From Rhynchonema sp. JSB1_4 (Eukaryota; Nematoda; Chromadorea; Monhysterida; Xyalidae): a stretch of DNA of 64,000 bases. Positions 22,508 through 34,295 of the stretch are shown in pieces; the first letter of the stretch is position 1; every line of letters begins with the position of its first letter. The notes beneath the pieces were generated by a model that saw only the letters and a list, made by a program, of their open reading frames with translations, searched no databases and had not been told where the DNA came from. Where the stretch lies: assembly GCA_030248065.1 (NCBI GenBank), contig JASAMV010001212.1, positions 31,877 to 95,876 of the forward strand. The letters run 5' to 3'. The translations under genes and the position numbers were made by a program.

Positions 22508-25500
22508 ATGAATCTCACCAATTGGACGCTAATCATTCCAACAATCTTCCTTTCGATGGCAGTGGATCGATGTGACGCCGGTCGCGGTGGTGGAGGAAGA
22601 GGCGGGGGCTCAAGGGGTGGAGGGGGAAGTCGGGGAAGAAGCAGCAGCATGGGAGGCACCATCAGGGGCACCAGTTCATCGCGAGGAAAATCAAGCAGTC
22701 GTGGTTAGTGCATGCACAGGCATTCTTTATTGATATTGCAGTCGTCTCTGCGTGGTGACATAATCGCTATCCGGCATTCGCGGTGACCGGGAAAAATATT
22801 CACTACGTTGAATTGGGTATTGGACAACAACAACGGCAAGCCAAAATGTCGGTCAACGAGAAACGGGCGTGCTAAACGGGGGGCACTGTCAAGAAGGTGC
22901 ACTGTATTTTTCACGGCGCTGGTCGTGTGCACTGTCATTAATTGAAGGCTGACCGGACTCATTCTCTTTTTTTATGAACGTTTTTACAACCAGTGTTTTA
23001 TCGCACATTTTTAATCACCTTTTAGGCTCAGCCTCAATACCAACCAGTTTGGGCAAACAACGTCAACGTCAGTCGTGGATATCGAAACAAACGACGTGGA
23101 GTGGCGGGTTGGTCTGATTTTTGTTGTGATTTCACTTGAGATAAAATTTAAGAATGTTGAGCTTCGAAAACACATCTGGAATGATTGGCCTTGGCCAACT
23201 TAAAAGCGAATCTCGCTTTCTGATATACTGCTTTGCGTTGGCCATACGAAACCGACAGTTTGCCCAATTTCACGTCAGTTCGACAGTTTTGTTTTGTTGA
23301 GGCATCCAATTCATACCCAGATATATTTGTTTCGCTTTGGATTCATTCCGGGTGTTCGCGAAACATTCTGTATCGATCGAAATTTGAACAGACTTGGATC
23401 CCTACAAGTCAGTGTGTGAGATGAAATATGTGTATTATTTTTTGTTCATTTTTTGCAGCAACACGTATAGCAAGTCCAAGTCTGGGATCGGTTCAGCTGG
23501 AAGAAGCAAAAGCATTAAAAAAGGCATCGCAGCCGGTCTGGCGGGTGCAGCAGCCGGTTACGTCACTTACAAAGCCGGCAAGACAGTCCTGAATGAAGGC
23601 ACACACTTCATGTATCACGATGGTTACCGTTACTACTGGAATTCGGACGAGTATTACAGGGGTTATGGGGTAAGTGAAGGATTGTTCTTCCAAATCTGAA
23701 ATGTTTCTTCGATTTATTATTACCTGATTTTTAATGTTTGATTGTTAATAGCGTAACACTTCGAAATAACATTATTTCAATTTCTCAAGAGATCACATTA
23801 TTACTGCAAATGTGCTTCAAAATCGACTGGACAACACGTTTTGGGTCATCGTGACCAGTTTACATGTCCACAACTCTTCATGATCATATAGGCGTGAGTG
23901 TGTGCATAGTAGTGGCCAGTGGTGTGGTTTGGAGGGGGAAGGGGGTTACCCCCTAGTATCCGGTATCCGGTATCTTGACTTTTTCACCCAGGGGTATCCG
24001 GTATCCTGACCTTTTGTTTTTTACCTTTTTGAGTGACCAAAGCCATACCTCTCACGCCTCCTGTCCCAACCCCGCATCACACTTGCCTTACACACATGGG
24101 CCTGCCACTGCACTGTGTGTCCCAAAAATTCTGACAAAAGTTTGCCGTCTTCAGCACAACAACAACATGTGTTCGTACCAAATCGACCAGAATGACGAGG
24201 ACTTCAAGTTCTGGATCAACGAACAACAACGAATGACGGTGATGTACTTCAGATGTGACAAATGGGATGAGTACTGTTGCGGCATGGAATGTTGCACGTA
24301 CGATGACGATGGTGAAGATGATTCGGATTGGACTATTGTGATGTGAGTTTGGAATCAGTATATAAATTTGTGCAGTTGTTTGTTTTTCTTTTTAGTGGTG
24401 GGGCAAACTTCGCACGATTATTTCTGCGAGCACTTCTCATTTCATATGCGCCGTTCAGGAAACATATTTTCATGCGCTTTGCATTGGTGCTGTGCTAGGG
24501 AAACGCTGTTGGTACTATAATTGATGCAGTTCATTCCATGTATTGAATCAGTGGCCTATCCGCCCCATAATAACTGGCTTTTGTTTCGCCAGATTACACA
24601 TGATTCAGAGCTGATTCACTCTTCCAATTAAAAGTACTCTATAAGCCAACGACTTCCTTTCGAATCAAGACATGTTTTGTGATAATGGATATTGGTCGCA
24701 CAATGACTATGTAAGAACCCATCCAAAAATTTTCCTGAATGGTAATGCACGTCTCGCTGCAGATCACAAGCGTTCTATTTACATTTTTCCAAAACATTTC
24801 TGGCGATATCACAGTGAAGCTGTTTGAATACAGTGAGCGTGATATCGGCAGAAATGTTTTGGAAAAAAATATAAATAGAACGCTTGTGATCTGTAGCGAG
24901 ACGTGCTTTACCATTCAGGAAAATTTTTGGATGGATTCTTATATAGTCATTGTGCGACCAATACCAACCAAATGTCCCATCTGCAGCATTCATAAAAACG
25001 CAGTTATTATTGATTGTTCCCTCCTGATTGAATGTCGACCACACAGTGACATCAGGGCTATTTTAGTGGCACAGCCTCTCAAAAAAATCCCATATTTTCA
25101 GCATTTTGTTTTTGCTGTGCATTTTCGGTTTTTGCGCATTCGCGATTATGGAGTTGTCCCGATCGACTGCTTGGTGTGTGGGAAGTGGTGGTGAGGGACA
25201 CGAACATACCGCAACCAACAATTTGAATGATGCGCAAGGTTAATCACAATTTTATGCTTCTCGAAATCAGATGAAACCCTGAGGTGATGTGTGCTGGTTG
25301 CTAGCAGTGCATCTGCACGCTAAATACGTCTACCGTCTGCATGGTGAATTGGCCGGAACTCGAGCTTTTGTTCTCTATGGAGAAAGATTCCCGAGAGGGT
25401 CGACTGTACGAGTAAGCTAAGCGTCATCTAGCAAAATGTACACATCGCGATTGCAACTATCCCATCTACTCTCACATTACAGCGCACGCAACATCAACAT

Positions 25501-25589
25501 GTCCGTCCCAAATGCCTGGTTATGACGACCCTCCACCCTATCCCAGCCAACCGCCTGCCAATACGCAGGCTTCAACCATTATTATCTGA
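22508..25589 (+). CDS. CX-module single-pass membrane protein, copy 1
   Basis: Six in-phase exons (22508-22703, 23026-23107, 23459-23669, 24155-24342, 25102-25238, 25483-25589) give 306 residues. Order of parts: signal peptide (about 1-25), Gly/Arg/Ser-rich stretch, basic QSWISKQTT segment, Ala/Gly-rich KKGIAAGLAGAAAGY helix, aromatic YRYYWNSDEYYRGYG, then a CX module (MCSYQIDQND ... FRCDKWDEYCCGMECC), a transmembrane segment (IILFLLCIFGFCAFAI), and a short tail with PPPY. The CX module is a six-cysteine nematode domain of unknown function; here the cysteine spacing and YCCGxECC core are visible. PPPY is a WW-domain-type motif by sequence. The exon structure is repeated in the next gene, which confirms the model. 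Function unknown. Confidence 0.85.
23905..24115. mobile_element. Degenerate hAT-like MITE in CX gene 1, intron 3
   Basis: The tips CATAGTAGTGGCCAGTGG and GCCTGCCACTGCACTG resemble the element at 6184-6578, and the internal CATACCTCTCACGCCTCC matches it too. No 8 bp duplication is seen. Confidence 0.6.
24692..24961. mobile_element. Palindromic TA-flanked MITE, TIR TTGGTCGCACAATGACTA
   Basis: Nearly the whole 270 bp folds on itself: TTGGTCGCACAATGACTA at the left and its complement at the right, with TA at both edges. A second copy is at 46686-46956. It lies in intron 4 of CX gene 1. TA duplication suggests the Tc1/mariner group. Confidence 0.82.
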
Positions 25590-25789
25590 GGTTGGATCAA
25601 TTTTCTGTTGTTGTTTTTGCGAACAGTATTATTGATCTGCCAAGACGATCGAATGGATCTGAATATAACCACCTATTTTTGTGGAGGCCTGTATTGTCTC
25701 ATTATTTCATGTTCGGAACGTGTATTTCGTTTTTACATGGCCGTGGGTTTCTTCAAGAAAACGACGACGTTATTGAACAACGTGTGCTA

Positions 25790-26400
25790 TATTTTGTGCA
25801 GAGCGCGTCCACAAGACCGCACCAGTGCACTTGTATGATCGCTGAACAGCCGACGAACCAACGGGTAACGCAACATTTTTGTCTTTAGGTTTTTTTTCGA
25901 GGTTGGCTTCCACATTCTTGATTTAGCCATAAGTGCAACACGTTTGTTTTTTTAGAGAAAACACGGTGGCAGAAGATAAGAATGGCGGTGCTCACTTGTC
26001 AAAGAAGTCCATGGATCCCAAACTATGCTCTTTCCGTCTCGTATGTACCAACTGTCCGTTTTTACAGTCTTAGCCCTGTTTCAAATTGTTTTAGCACTAC
26101 TGCTGCAAGCTTGGTCAACTGTGATGTTGTTATTTTATTCCGTGCACATTCGTGACATTGGAAAATGCCCACAGATCTGCTTGCTCTCCTTAGGGCGTGT
26201 GCTTTGCCCGTTGTTGTGTATTGTTTGTTGTGGTTTTGTTGTTCATGAGCAGAATAAAAGCCTGTGCAGTGATGGCCAATGCAGTGCAGGTGTTCACGCG
26301 AAAATGGCCGGTTGCCAAGAGCTCCAACTGCGTGCCTGTTCTCATGAGAGTGAGAAAAAACGCATACCTGAGTTACGAAATTACCCTTGTTTATTAGTGT
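25790..26400 (+). pseudogene. Decayed copy of the SF3B2 3' end
   Basis: About 25834-25868 resembles SF3B2 exon 19 (ATGATCGCTGAACA against ATGGTCGCTGAACA). About 25950-26030 resembles its last exon with the preceding T-rich acceptor (TTTAGAGAAAAC, then AAGAATGGCGG, then TCAAAGAAGTCC). 26280-26345 resembles the SF3B2 3' flank at 21955-22010. Frames are broken. Its position just before CX gene 2 mirrors SF3B2 just before CX gene 1. Confidence 0.65.
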
Positions 26401-27091
26401 TTGTTGGGGCAGAGCAAAATACCGTGAGTCACGAGATGAGTAAAGGTCCTTAGCTCTGGTCTTTTTTAAACTTGTGCTGACGTCATCCGGCATCACTTTT
26501 ACTCACGTATTTTTTTACCTTTCATCTTCTGTATTATCGATTAATGTGTGCTATTTGCGCTGGACAGCGTTAGGAAAATAACAAACTTGTGGGTGCACAT
26601 GTGTGGTGAGATAACAACGCACTGTGTGCGCGTAGTTGACTACTCCACTGCTTTGCTTGCACAGGTCTGTGTGTTTTCTGCGCTCGGTTGTATTATACAT
26701 GCTGTCGTGTAGGTTTGTGCGCTGCGCGTTGAAAAATTTATGCGGCCTTTTTCTGTTCACCACGGTCTCTGGGCCCATTGTGCTTGTCTCTCTTGTTTAC
26801 TTTGGTTTTCGATTTTCAAAAAAAAATCGAAACTGGCCAAATATCTTAGAATTTGTAAGTGTACCTTTTGAAACAACAAATCATACACATTTTGTCCTCA
26901 ATTATTTATAGTTAATGAAAGATCATCGCGTAAAAGTGGACACTGCTTTATTTACGATGTGGTTATGTGATGTGATGCGCCATCCATATCTAAAATGTTT
27001 TCCAATGAAAACATTCTCATTCGAACAGACATCGCAAATCTTTTCTTTTCAGAGTCTCTGAACGCCATAATTAACTCGCAGACAAAGCAAC

Positions 27092-30000
27092 ATGAATCTC
27101 ACCAATTGGCTGCTGATCATCTCAACAATTTTATTATCGATATTGGTGGTCCAGCATGACGCCGGTCGTAGTGGTGGAGGGTCAAGGGGAAGCAGCGGCA
27201 GCAGGGGAAGCAGCAGCAGTGGAAGCAGTGGCAGTCGAAGTTCCGGCTCAAGCTCATCAAGGGGAACCTCAAGCAGTCGTGGTAAGCCAAAGCATTATGG
27301 TTACAAATTTTCCAGCTTCGTTACTAAGGGCGCCCTTAGTCATAGTGGAAAATGGAAAATGGAAATGAAAAAATAATCTATGTCCAAGTTTTCCATTTCC
27401 ATTTTCCAGTATGACTAAGGGCATATTGGAAAATGGAAATGAAACAAAACATTTTCTGTGTAAAATCTGACCAATCAGCGGCCGAGAACTGAGCGGAACA
27501 TAAAATGTTTTTGTCACATGTCAAAACATGATTGCTGCAGTTTCATTTCCAGTATGCCCTTAGTCATACTGGAAAATGGAAAGGGAAAACTTGGACATAG
27601 CTTATTTTTTCATTTCCATTTTCCACTATGACTAAAGGCGCCCTAAATGAGCTCATTCGTAGCCAGCACCCCTCATCAGCTTGTTTGGGTTGGGTCCAAG
27701 CTTAGCCCGAGTCAGGCCTGAGCCAAAAACAGCTGGGTGTGAGTTCACCTAGCATAATACCACTCGCTCCCAACATTATCTTGACCCAACTTTTCGCTCC
27801 ATTTTTTCACACTTCTTGAGCTGCAATAAAAATTTTTTTCACATTACCAGGCTCATCCAGCAGCAGCCGAGCCTCACCGCAGCAACGTCAATCGTGGATA
27901 TCGAAACAAACGACGACAAAGGGCGGGTACGTTTCGGTTATCGGCTTTTCATCTTTTGTTGATGATTTTATTTCTGGACATCGTCCAAATTTATAACTTT
28001 GGATGTCCGTGATCAATGGCATGTATGTTTTTCGTGTTTTGGGAGGTTTCTGCAAACACAAAGTATGACGTCTGGAAAATAGATTTGTGCCGAAAATAGT
28101 TTGTTGTCCAGTGTTCGCGAAACATTTTGCTCGTATTCCGAACATATCGTTCAGAAGCACTATCGATGGAATAGATTTGGCTGATGTTTAACAATAAAAT
28201 GGCTGGGCATCACACGACCGATCCAATGTGTTGGCGATAATATTTTGATATTGACAATGAAGCATTAAAATTGCTCACGCATGTCACATTCTGTTTGCTT
28301 TGCAGCAACACGTACAGCAAGTCCAAGTCTGGTATCGGATCACTGGCAAAAAGTTCAAGTATCAAAAAAGGCATCGCAGCCGGTCTGGCTGGCGCAGCAG
28401 CCGGTTACATCACCTACAAAGCCGGCAAGGCACTGCTCAATGCCGGAAGGTACTTCATGCCATACGGAGGGCGAGATTATTATTGGAACCAGGACCAATA
28501 TTACGGACGTTATGGGGTGAGTGGGTCGTTTGTGACGCAAGAATGTTTTCTCGTTTTGCCAGCCACGTTATGTCGGTAGCTTGTGCATGGTCGGTCTCTC
28601 CTGCGCGAACGTCATGAAGAAAAAATTTTGAGGATTCAAAACTTTATACAACTTATCTTCTCCCCACAAATTGTTGTGAGATTGGGTGATCGTATTTCCG
28701 CGTTTGTTATTGTGTTGCATGGGTTGCCATTTTATGAAGTTCAAAAAAATGGGCTGCACGACAACTTCTGTGCAACGTAATCCGACAGGGAGCGCAGCGC
28801 TTATTGAGTCTAGAGGTAAAATATGGCGTTCAATTTTTGGTCAGCTAGTTGGCTTCCATGTTAAAATTAATTTTTTTCCTCAAGAGGTACATGCGACAAA
28901 CCCCAAAAAACCACTTCTTCAGCGAAGCACCAACATGTGTTCGTACCGAATCGATCAGAATGATAACAACTTCAATTTCTGGATCGACGAACGACAACGA
29001 GTGACCGTGATGTACTTCCAGTGTAATGACTGGAATGAGTACTGTTGCGGAATGGAATGTTGCACGTACAACGGCGGTGGAGGGGGCATGGCTCTCTCTG
29101 CTCTTTGGATTGTGATTATGTGAGTTTTGTCTTGATACCTTCATTTTGTTGTTCGTTTTTCGAGCATAAAATGTCCTCACACAGCGATCTCAGGGGCGTT
29201 GTCATTTCATAAACCCCATTCGGAAAACATTTGTGCCCAATGGAAAGTCAGGCCAAAGTGAAGTTCTGAATTCCTCGGTCTGATTCTCATCTTCTATTTC
29301 GGGAAATAGCAGTAAAATGAAAATGTATTCCATTGAAAAGATGGGATAGCGTTTCGTTTTGTACATTTTGCTGCCCGTTTCTGCGTTGTCAGCTGCCACA
29401 GTTCTGTTCGCGTTATCCACGTTTCACGAGGGTGCAGAACAACGGCCGCAAAAATGTTTTCCCAGGTCGGGTTATGATTAGAAAATCGATGTTGAACGGA
29501 GGTGAGCCGCACACGACACAAGTTTCTCCAAAAAATCAAAAGTCCTTCAAAAAGGCTCATTTCGCGATTCTGAGACCAGTTCTGGAACCGATCGGATTAG
29601 CCATATTGATTTATCCTGCATATAAAAGTGTACCGGTATTGGTTTACCTTTCGCAGGTCGATACCGTTGGTGGACCACCTTTAGTTGTGCCCATCCCAAT
29701 GTGATCTCATATATGCAATCACCAAAACATTTTCACTTGTCGCCCGATCTTTTGACACATGGAAGTGAAAATGTTTTGTTGATTGCATATATGAGATCAC
29801 ATTGGGGGGCACAACTAGAGGTGGTCCACCACCGGTATCGACCTGCGAAAGGTAAAGCAATACCGGTACGGTACACTTTTATATGCAGGATAAATCAATG
29901 TGGCTAATCCGATCGGTTCCAGAACTGGTCTCAGAATCGCGAAATGAGCCTTTTTGAAGGACTTTTGATTTTTTTGAAGAAACTTGTGTCGTGTGCGGCT

Positions 30001-31900
30001 CACCTCCGTTCAACATCGATTTTCTAATTTCGTTCGGTCGGTGACGTGCTGTTTCCGTACGATGCCTGAAAATCATGCACGGGGGGCGGCTAGATCAGTC
30101 GATGCTTATACTCCCAGAGGTGCACCTTTGGCAGTCTTTTTGACACTTCAATCGACACCTTTTCACAGTAGTTCCTTTTTGAAAAATGATCAGCTTGATT
30201 GCGGCTTTCAGTTCCAATAATAAAAAAATGGTCGCATTTCCCAAAAATTAATTATGTCCCTCGCACTTTAATTCTCGACCAAATTTTATCGTTCCCCGAT
30301 CCCAAAATCAACAAAACAAGGTGCCTACAACTTTTTCTTTCAACATTTCCAGCATTCTGCTCGTGCTGTGCTGCTGCGGCGGTTGCATCTTCGCGATTTT
30401 GTACAAGTTTTTCCGTTCGGCGCTGGATTTGTGTCTGGGCGAAGACCAAAAACCGGGCGAGGGAGCTGGCGATACCGTAACCTACAACGTCAACGATCCA
30501 CAAGGTTATATGGATTCGGATGAGGCTCATTGAGATTAATAAAGAAGTGAAATCGTAGTAACAGAGCTGTCACGGGTCTCGTGAAGCGTGGTTTTGGGTA
30601 TCTTGCGCAAGAGAGCGCAAGAATGCTGCCTCCTGTTACGTGAGACCTGTTTGAGCTGCACTGGAATTCTGGCCTGATCGAACTTGTGACAGCTCCATAA
30701 ATGTGTATCATTTAGTTTGATAATTTGGTTCTTCAAAATTGTCAAGTCTGTCTTTCTGTGTCAGTTTTCTGTGGAGCTTTTACTCATCCCTCTCAGGAGC
30801 AGGGTTGGGCAAAGAACTTTTTTTTCAAAAATTCGTTTTTTAACGTTTTTTTTAAAACGCCCAGATGACCGAAATATGCCCCAAAAAGTTGGAAAACGCT
30901 CATGTTTGGAAGAAAACGTGGTTAAATGAAGTAATTCTATGTGTTCTGAGGCAAAATAAACGGGTTTCAACCCTTTTCTAGCGAGTTGTTAACATCCCAT
31001 ATCAGACCCGCATCATGGGACCAACTTTGGCCGGGATCATCATTGAAATTCAAACTCCATATATCGATTTATCGACGTATCTCGACAAAGTAAAAAATTT
31101 TTTGGAAAAATTGGGACCAAAAATTGATTTTCCTTTAAAATCAGGGTACTTTCCCTGAAAAATCAGGGAAAATCAAGGAAATTCAGGATTTAGTAAAACG
31201 AAAAACGACCTAGACGTTTTTTTAAAAACGTCATTTTTTGAGAAAAAACGCCGTCGTTTTTTTTTGCCCAACCCTGCTCAGGAGCAGTCAATTTGTCTAT
31301 GTGTCTGGTTTTGTTCTGGAGCTTTATACAGTTTAGGTCAGGTAATATCTGATCAATATATCACTTGTGGAACGTGAACAGTCTAGATCGCGTGTTTTTC
31401 TGTCGTTTTGTGCATGTGCGCTGGGTGCAGCCACTGGTGGCGGTTTAGGCATGCAGGCATGCTATAGGTCACGACATTTTCCTGCCCACTTCCACAATAA
31501 AACATAAGAAACTACCGCTGGATTGCACCACATATCACCGGAGGGGTACACCAAATGCACGTGTAGTGGATGCGGAATCTTAGTGCCATGCATATAAAGA
31601 TCACTTGCACTCTTGTACAGACGGACACAGCTGTTTGTGTTTTGGGGCAATAGTGTTATAAGAGTGTGACTGATGCTAAATTACACGCATGGTACTGAAA
31701 CTCTGAATTTCCATTTATAGCAACCCTTTGAGCAAGCGGATCAATAATGCAACTAACATCATTTCTTTCTCATTGCAGCGTACACGACATCAACGTATCC
31801 GTCCCAGATGGGTGGTTACGACCCAGCGCCGGCCTACCCCAGCCAGCCACCCACCTACCCCGCGCATCCACCCACCTATCCGCAGTACCCGCAAGCTTGA
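27092..31900 (+). CDS. CX-module single-pass membrane protein, copy 2, with two possible C-termini
   Basis: Exons 27092-27281, 27851-27926, 28306-28516, 28923-29119, 30353-30504 and 31779-31900 give 315 residues in phase. The parts are those of copy 1: signal peptide, Ser/Gly-rich stretch, KKGIAAGLAGAAAGY, YYWNQDQYYGRYG, CX module (MCSYRIDQND ... FQCNDWNEYCCGMECC), membrane segment (IVIIILLVLCCCGGC), and a tail ending in two PPTY motifs. Exon 5 can also be read through its donor to a stop at 30531-30533, followed at once by AATAAA, giving 284 residues ending SDEAH without PPTY. Copy 1 uses the equivalent CAAG|GT donor, which supports the spliced form. The last intron holds a hAT-like insertion. 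Function unknown; the cell surface is the likely location. Confidence 0.85.
27327..27646. mobile_element. Inverted-repeat MITE, ends AGGGCGCCCTTAGTCATAG
   Basis: Both ends carry AGGGCGCC(C)TTAGTCATAGTGG-like inverted repeats, and inside them ATGGAAAATGGAAATG is repeated as nested inverted copies. It lies in intron 1 of CX gene 2. No unambiguous target duplication was found. Confidence 0.7.
29481..30024. mobile_element. Large palindromic TA-flanked fold-back MITE
   Basis: Two arms of about 250 bp, starting GAAAATCGATGTTGAACGG and ending in its complement, are nearly perfect inverted copies around a short centre near 29745. TA borders both sides (29479-29480, 30025-30026). It sits in intron 4 of CX gene 2 and would fold into a long hairpin in the pre-mRNA. 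Confidence 0.85.
30538..30543 (+). terminator. AATAAA poly(A) signal for the short form of CX gene 2
   Basis: AATAAA starts 5 bases after the read-through stop of exon 5. It would serve a transcript that keeps the last intron. Confidence 0.55.
30800..31276. mobile_element. hAT-like MITE, TIR CAGGGTTGGGCAAA, last intron of CX gene 2
   Basis: Ends CAGGGTTGGGCAAA and TTTGCCCAACCCTG have a perfect 8 bp duplication CTCAGGAG (30792-30799, 31277-31284). Subterminal AACGTTTTTT runs pair with each other. Copies at 42771 and 50846 share the core (CGCATCATGGGACCAAC). Confidence 0.93.
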
Positions 31901-32318
31901 AACATTATTATTTCGATATGTTTCTGATTCTTGTCGAATATGTTGATTTTTATCGTTGATATTTTATCGTGTCGATTTCGATATGAAGTCAATTTCGGGT
32001 GCAAAATGTATAATACAGTTGGCATTATGCTCTGTTTCCTTTTAATAGTGGTTAGCTTCTGCGCAGTGCATGTTCTTGATGTGCGATTTGGTCCACCGTT
32101 AATCTCCCATGTGGCATTCTGTGGTGAATATTTTGTATAGTAATGATCAAAACACCCGGGGCTGATCTTGTCACTCATTATAAAGAGCGTTGTACTGGCC
32201 CGTTCGACAGCATCATAGTAACCAGCCATGTTTGTGTAACTGATCGAAATCAATTCAGCTCAGACTTCAGGCGGCAGCTGACCTGTGTGTAAATAGATGT
32301 TAGAATTATTTTTTGTTA

Positions 32319-32553
32319 TAGTAAATTTCCAAATTCACCGCCGCACAGTGATATGCGCCCCATAGCTAATGTCACGTTCTAAACCCGAAAATCAACTTTT
32401 GAAACATTCGAGCAACAGACGCACGTGCAGCTTGCCAGCCAGGCAGCTGCGCGCAATGTTTCAGAACTGCGCATGCTTAGCGTTCGGGTTTAGAACATGA
32501 CATTGACTGTGGGGCGTACTTTACTGTGCGGCAGCGAATTTGGAAATTTACTA
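32319..32553. mobile_element. TA-flanked MITE, TIR TAGTAAATTTCCAAATTC
   Basis: Ends TAGTAAATTTCCAAATTC and its complement GAATTTGGAAATTTACTA are perfect inverted repeats, with TA on each side (32317-32318, 32554-32555). Internal CGTTCTAAACCCGAA and TTCGGGTTTAGAAC also pair. Confidence 0.82.
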
Positions 32554-32601
32554 TATCATGTGTTAAAATTTGAACAAATTTCGTGGTGGGTCCATTGTTG
32601 T

Positions 32602-32982
32602 CAGTGATGTATCCCTTCTAAATTTCTTTCTTGCTATGCTGAATCTGTGACCTAGTTATCTATCTTTCTTGCAGCCCGTTCCTAGCTATTTATGTTTCTT
32701 GCAAACAGCCAAAATCTATCTATCTTCCTTCCTTCAACAAAATTTGCTTCGCAAAAATAACCTCAAAAATTTAATTTTAACCCCTGTTTGGGCAATACCC
32801 GCGCAACCCGCTACCTATCTTTCTTGCCTCATTTCACCCCCTACCAACGCTCAACCACCGCAACAAGCCCCCCCCCCCCCCGACCATACCCCCGAATCGG
32901 GGTACCCGGCTGGTTGTCTATCTTTGTTGCGCCTGACCCCTCCAGCTATCTATCTTTGTTTCTCGGACGAACTACATCACTG
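32602..32982. mobile_element. hAT-like MITE, TIR CAGTGATGTA / TACATCACTG
   Basis: Perfect 8 bp duplication ATTGTTGT (32594-32601, 32983-32990). The inside has repeated CTATCTTTCTTGC motifs, the complement of AAGAAAGCTAGCTAG in the relative at 2140-2521. Confidence 0.92.
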
Positions 32983-34222
32983 ATTGTTGTGAGTTGAAAA
33001 TCTTTCTTCTGCTCAATCGAACTTCGTTTAAAATACTGTATTTATATGTTTCGAACTCTTGCATAATTATTTTGTTCACGACACCAATCACTTTTGCCTG
33101 CGCGCTACACCTTGAATGTCTTTTTCATAAATTTCTGTGATTTTGCCCATTTATCCACTTGCACCAGGCTTATGTGCACCTTTGACCGCATGTGCTGTTA
33201 CGTTATCACATATTAAATCATGAAATACGGACAATTTATTGAAATATGTCATGCTGTGCAACAAATAATGAGATGGAATATAAACTTATGGCCATGAATG
33301 GTATCGAATAAAGCTGTATTTTGGTCGAAAATCTGTTTTAAGAGCTGAACCATCTGGGCTAATAATAATCGCGTGAGACGACGTGGCTACGGCCAGTGGT
33401 TTTTTAAAAAAAATTTTATTAAAAAATTTTTTTAAATTCTTTCCAAAAGTTAAAAAAAAATTTTTTTATTATTTCAAGATTCGAAAATTTCTCGATTTTT
33501 TTGCCCTAAAAGTGTTGTTTTTTGCATAAAAATTGCTACTGTTGACATCACCTGACCCTACCGTGGGTGTATTGGGTGCCATAATCGTTGTTTTGTGGCA
33601 TCCAGATATAGTGCACACATCTCTCATATGCAGGGTTGGCTTAAAAAAGAAGTTAAATTTTTTTTGTAAAATAAATTTTTTTTTATTTTAAAATTTTAAC
33701 AAGTAAGTCCACTTTTTTTATTATTTTTTCACTTTTTTACGTTATTTTGTGACTTTTTTAAGGTAAAAAGGCATATTTTCATGTGTTTTATTGCCCATGA
33801 TCCTCAAAAAATTGCCTGCGGCGCTCATTTCAGTTTGAATTGGTGTTGTGATGGACTCATACAGTTCCCAGACATCCCAACAACAGCTGCATGTATAATA
33901 GGATACCCCATATCGTATACTGTACAGTTTTTGAGCGTGTCGTAAGCTATCGACAGACTCTACGTTGCTCGCCTGTTTGCAGTTGTGCAAAGTTGTGACC
34001 AAGGGGATTAGATCGCAGGTGATCGACGTAAACATGCAAGTCGGTGGAAAAGTTCTCTTTAGTGTCCCTCAAAACATACCTTATGCGAAAAATTTGTTGT
34101 GGTCTTATTGCCAGCCACTCTGGGTAGCCCTGACGAGGGCTGTTGGGTTAGGGTAAGTCGCCTGGTGAGGCGCGGTTGCGACGTTTCGACAACGGATCCT
34201 GCTGTCGTCATCAGGCTGATAT

Positions 34223-34295
34223 GTCCTCCGTGCGGTATCGAACTTGAGGCGTTGGGCTGTGAGTCTAACGCTCTAACCATTCGGCTATCGAGGGG
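34223..34295 (-). other. tRNA-like pol III promoter region, left SINE arm
   Basis: Read on the minus strand it has an A box (TAGCCGAATGG) and a B box (GTTCGATACC) in tRNA spacing, with a TTAGACTCACAGCCCAA anticodon-arm-like stretch. The stems are imperfect, and it is embedded in a repeat, so it is a SINE head, not a tRNA gene. Confidence 0.7.

Larger units (their letters stand above)
31901..33393. other. Gene-free interval after CX gene 2
   Basis: No exon was recognised. The interval contains the two MITEs at 32319 and 32602. The rest is AT-rich unique sequence without open frames that resemble known proteins. Confidence 0.5.

Noticed and set aside
33742..34035. Minus-strand frame (MFTSITCDLIPLV...) as a transposase fragment
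   Set aside because: Parts recur in copies at 37200 and 42030, but no DDE, RNase-H or hATC motif is visible; it is conserved only as repeat sequence.
34223..34295. tRNA gene
   Set aside because: A and B boxes are present, but the stems are imperfect and an inverted duplicate sits in the same repeat, so it is a SINE head.
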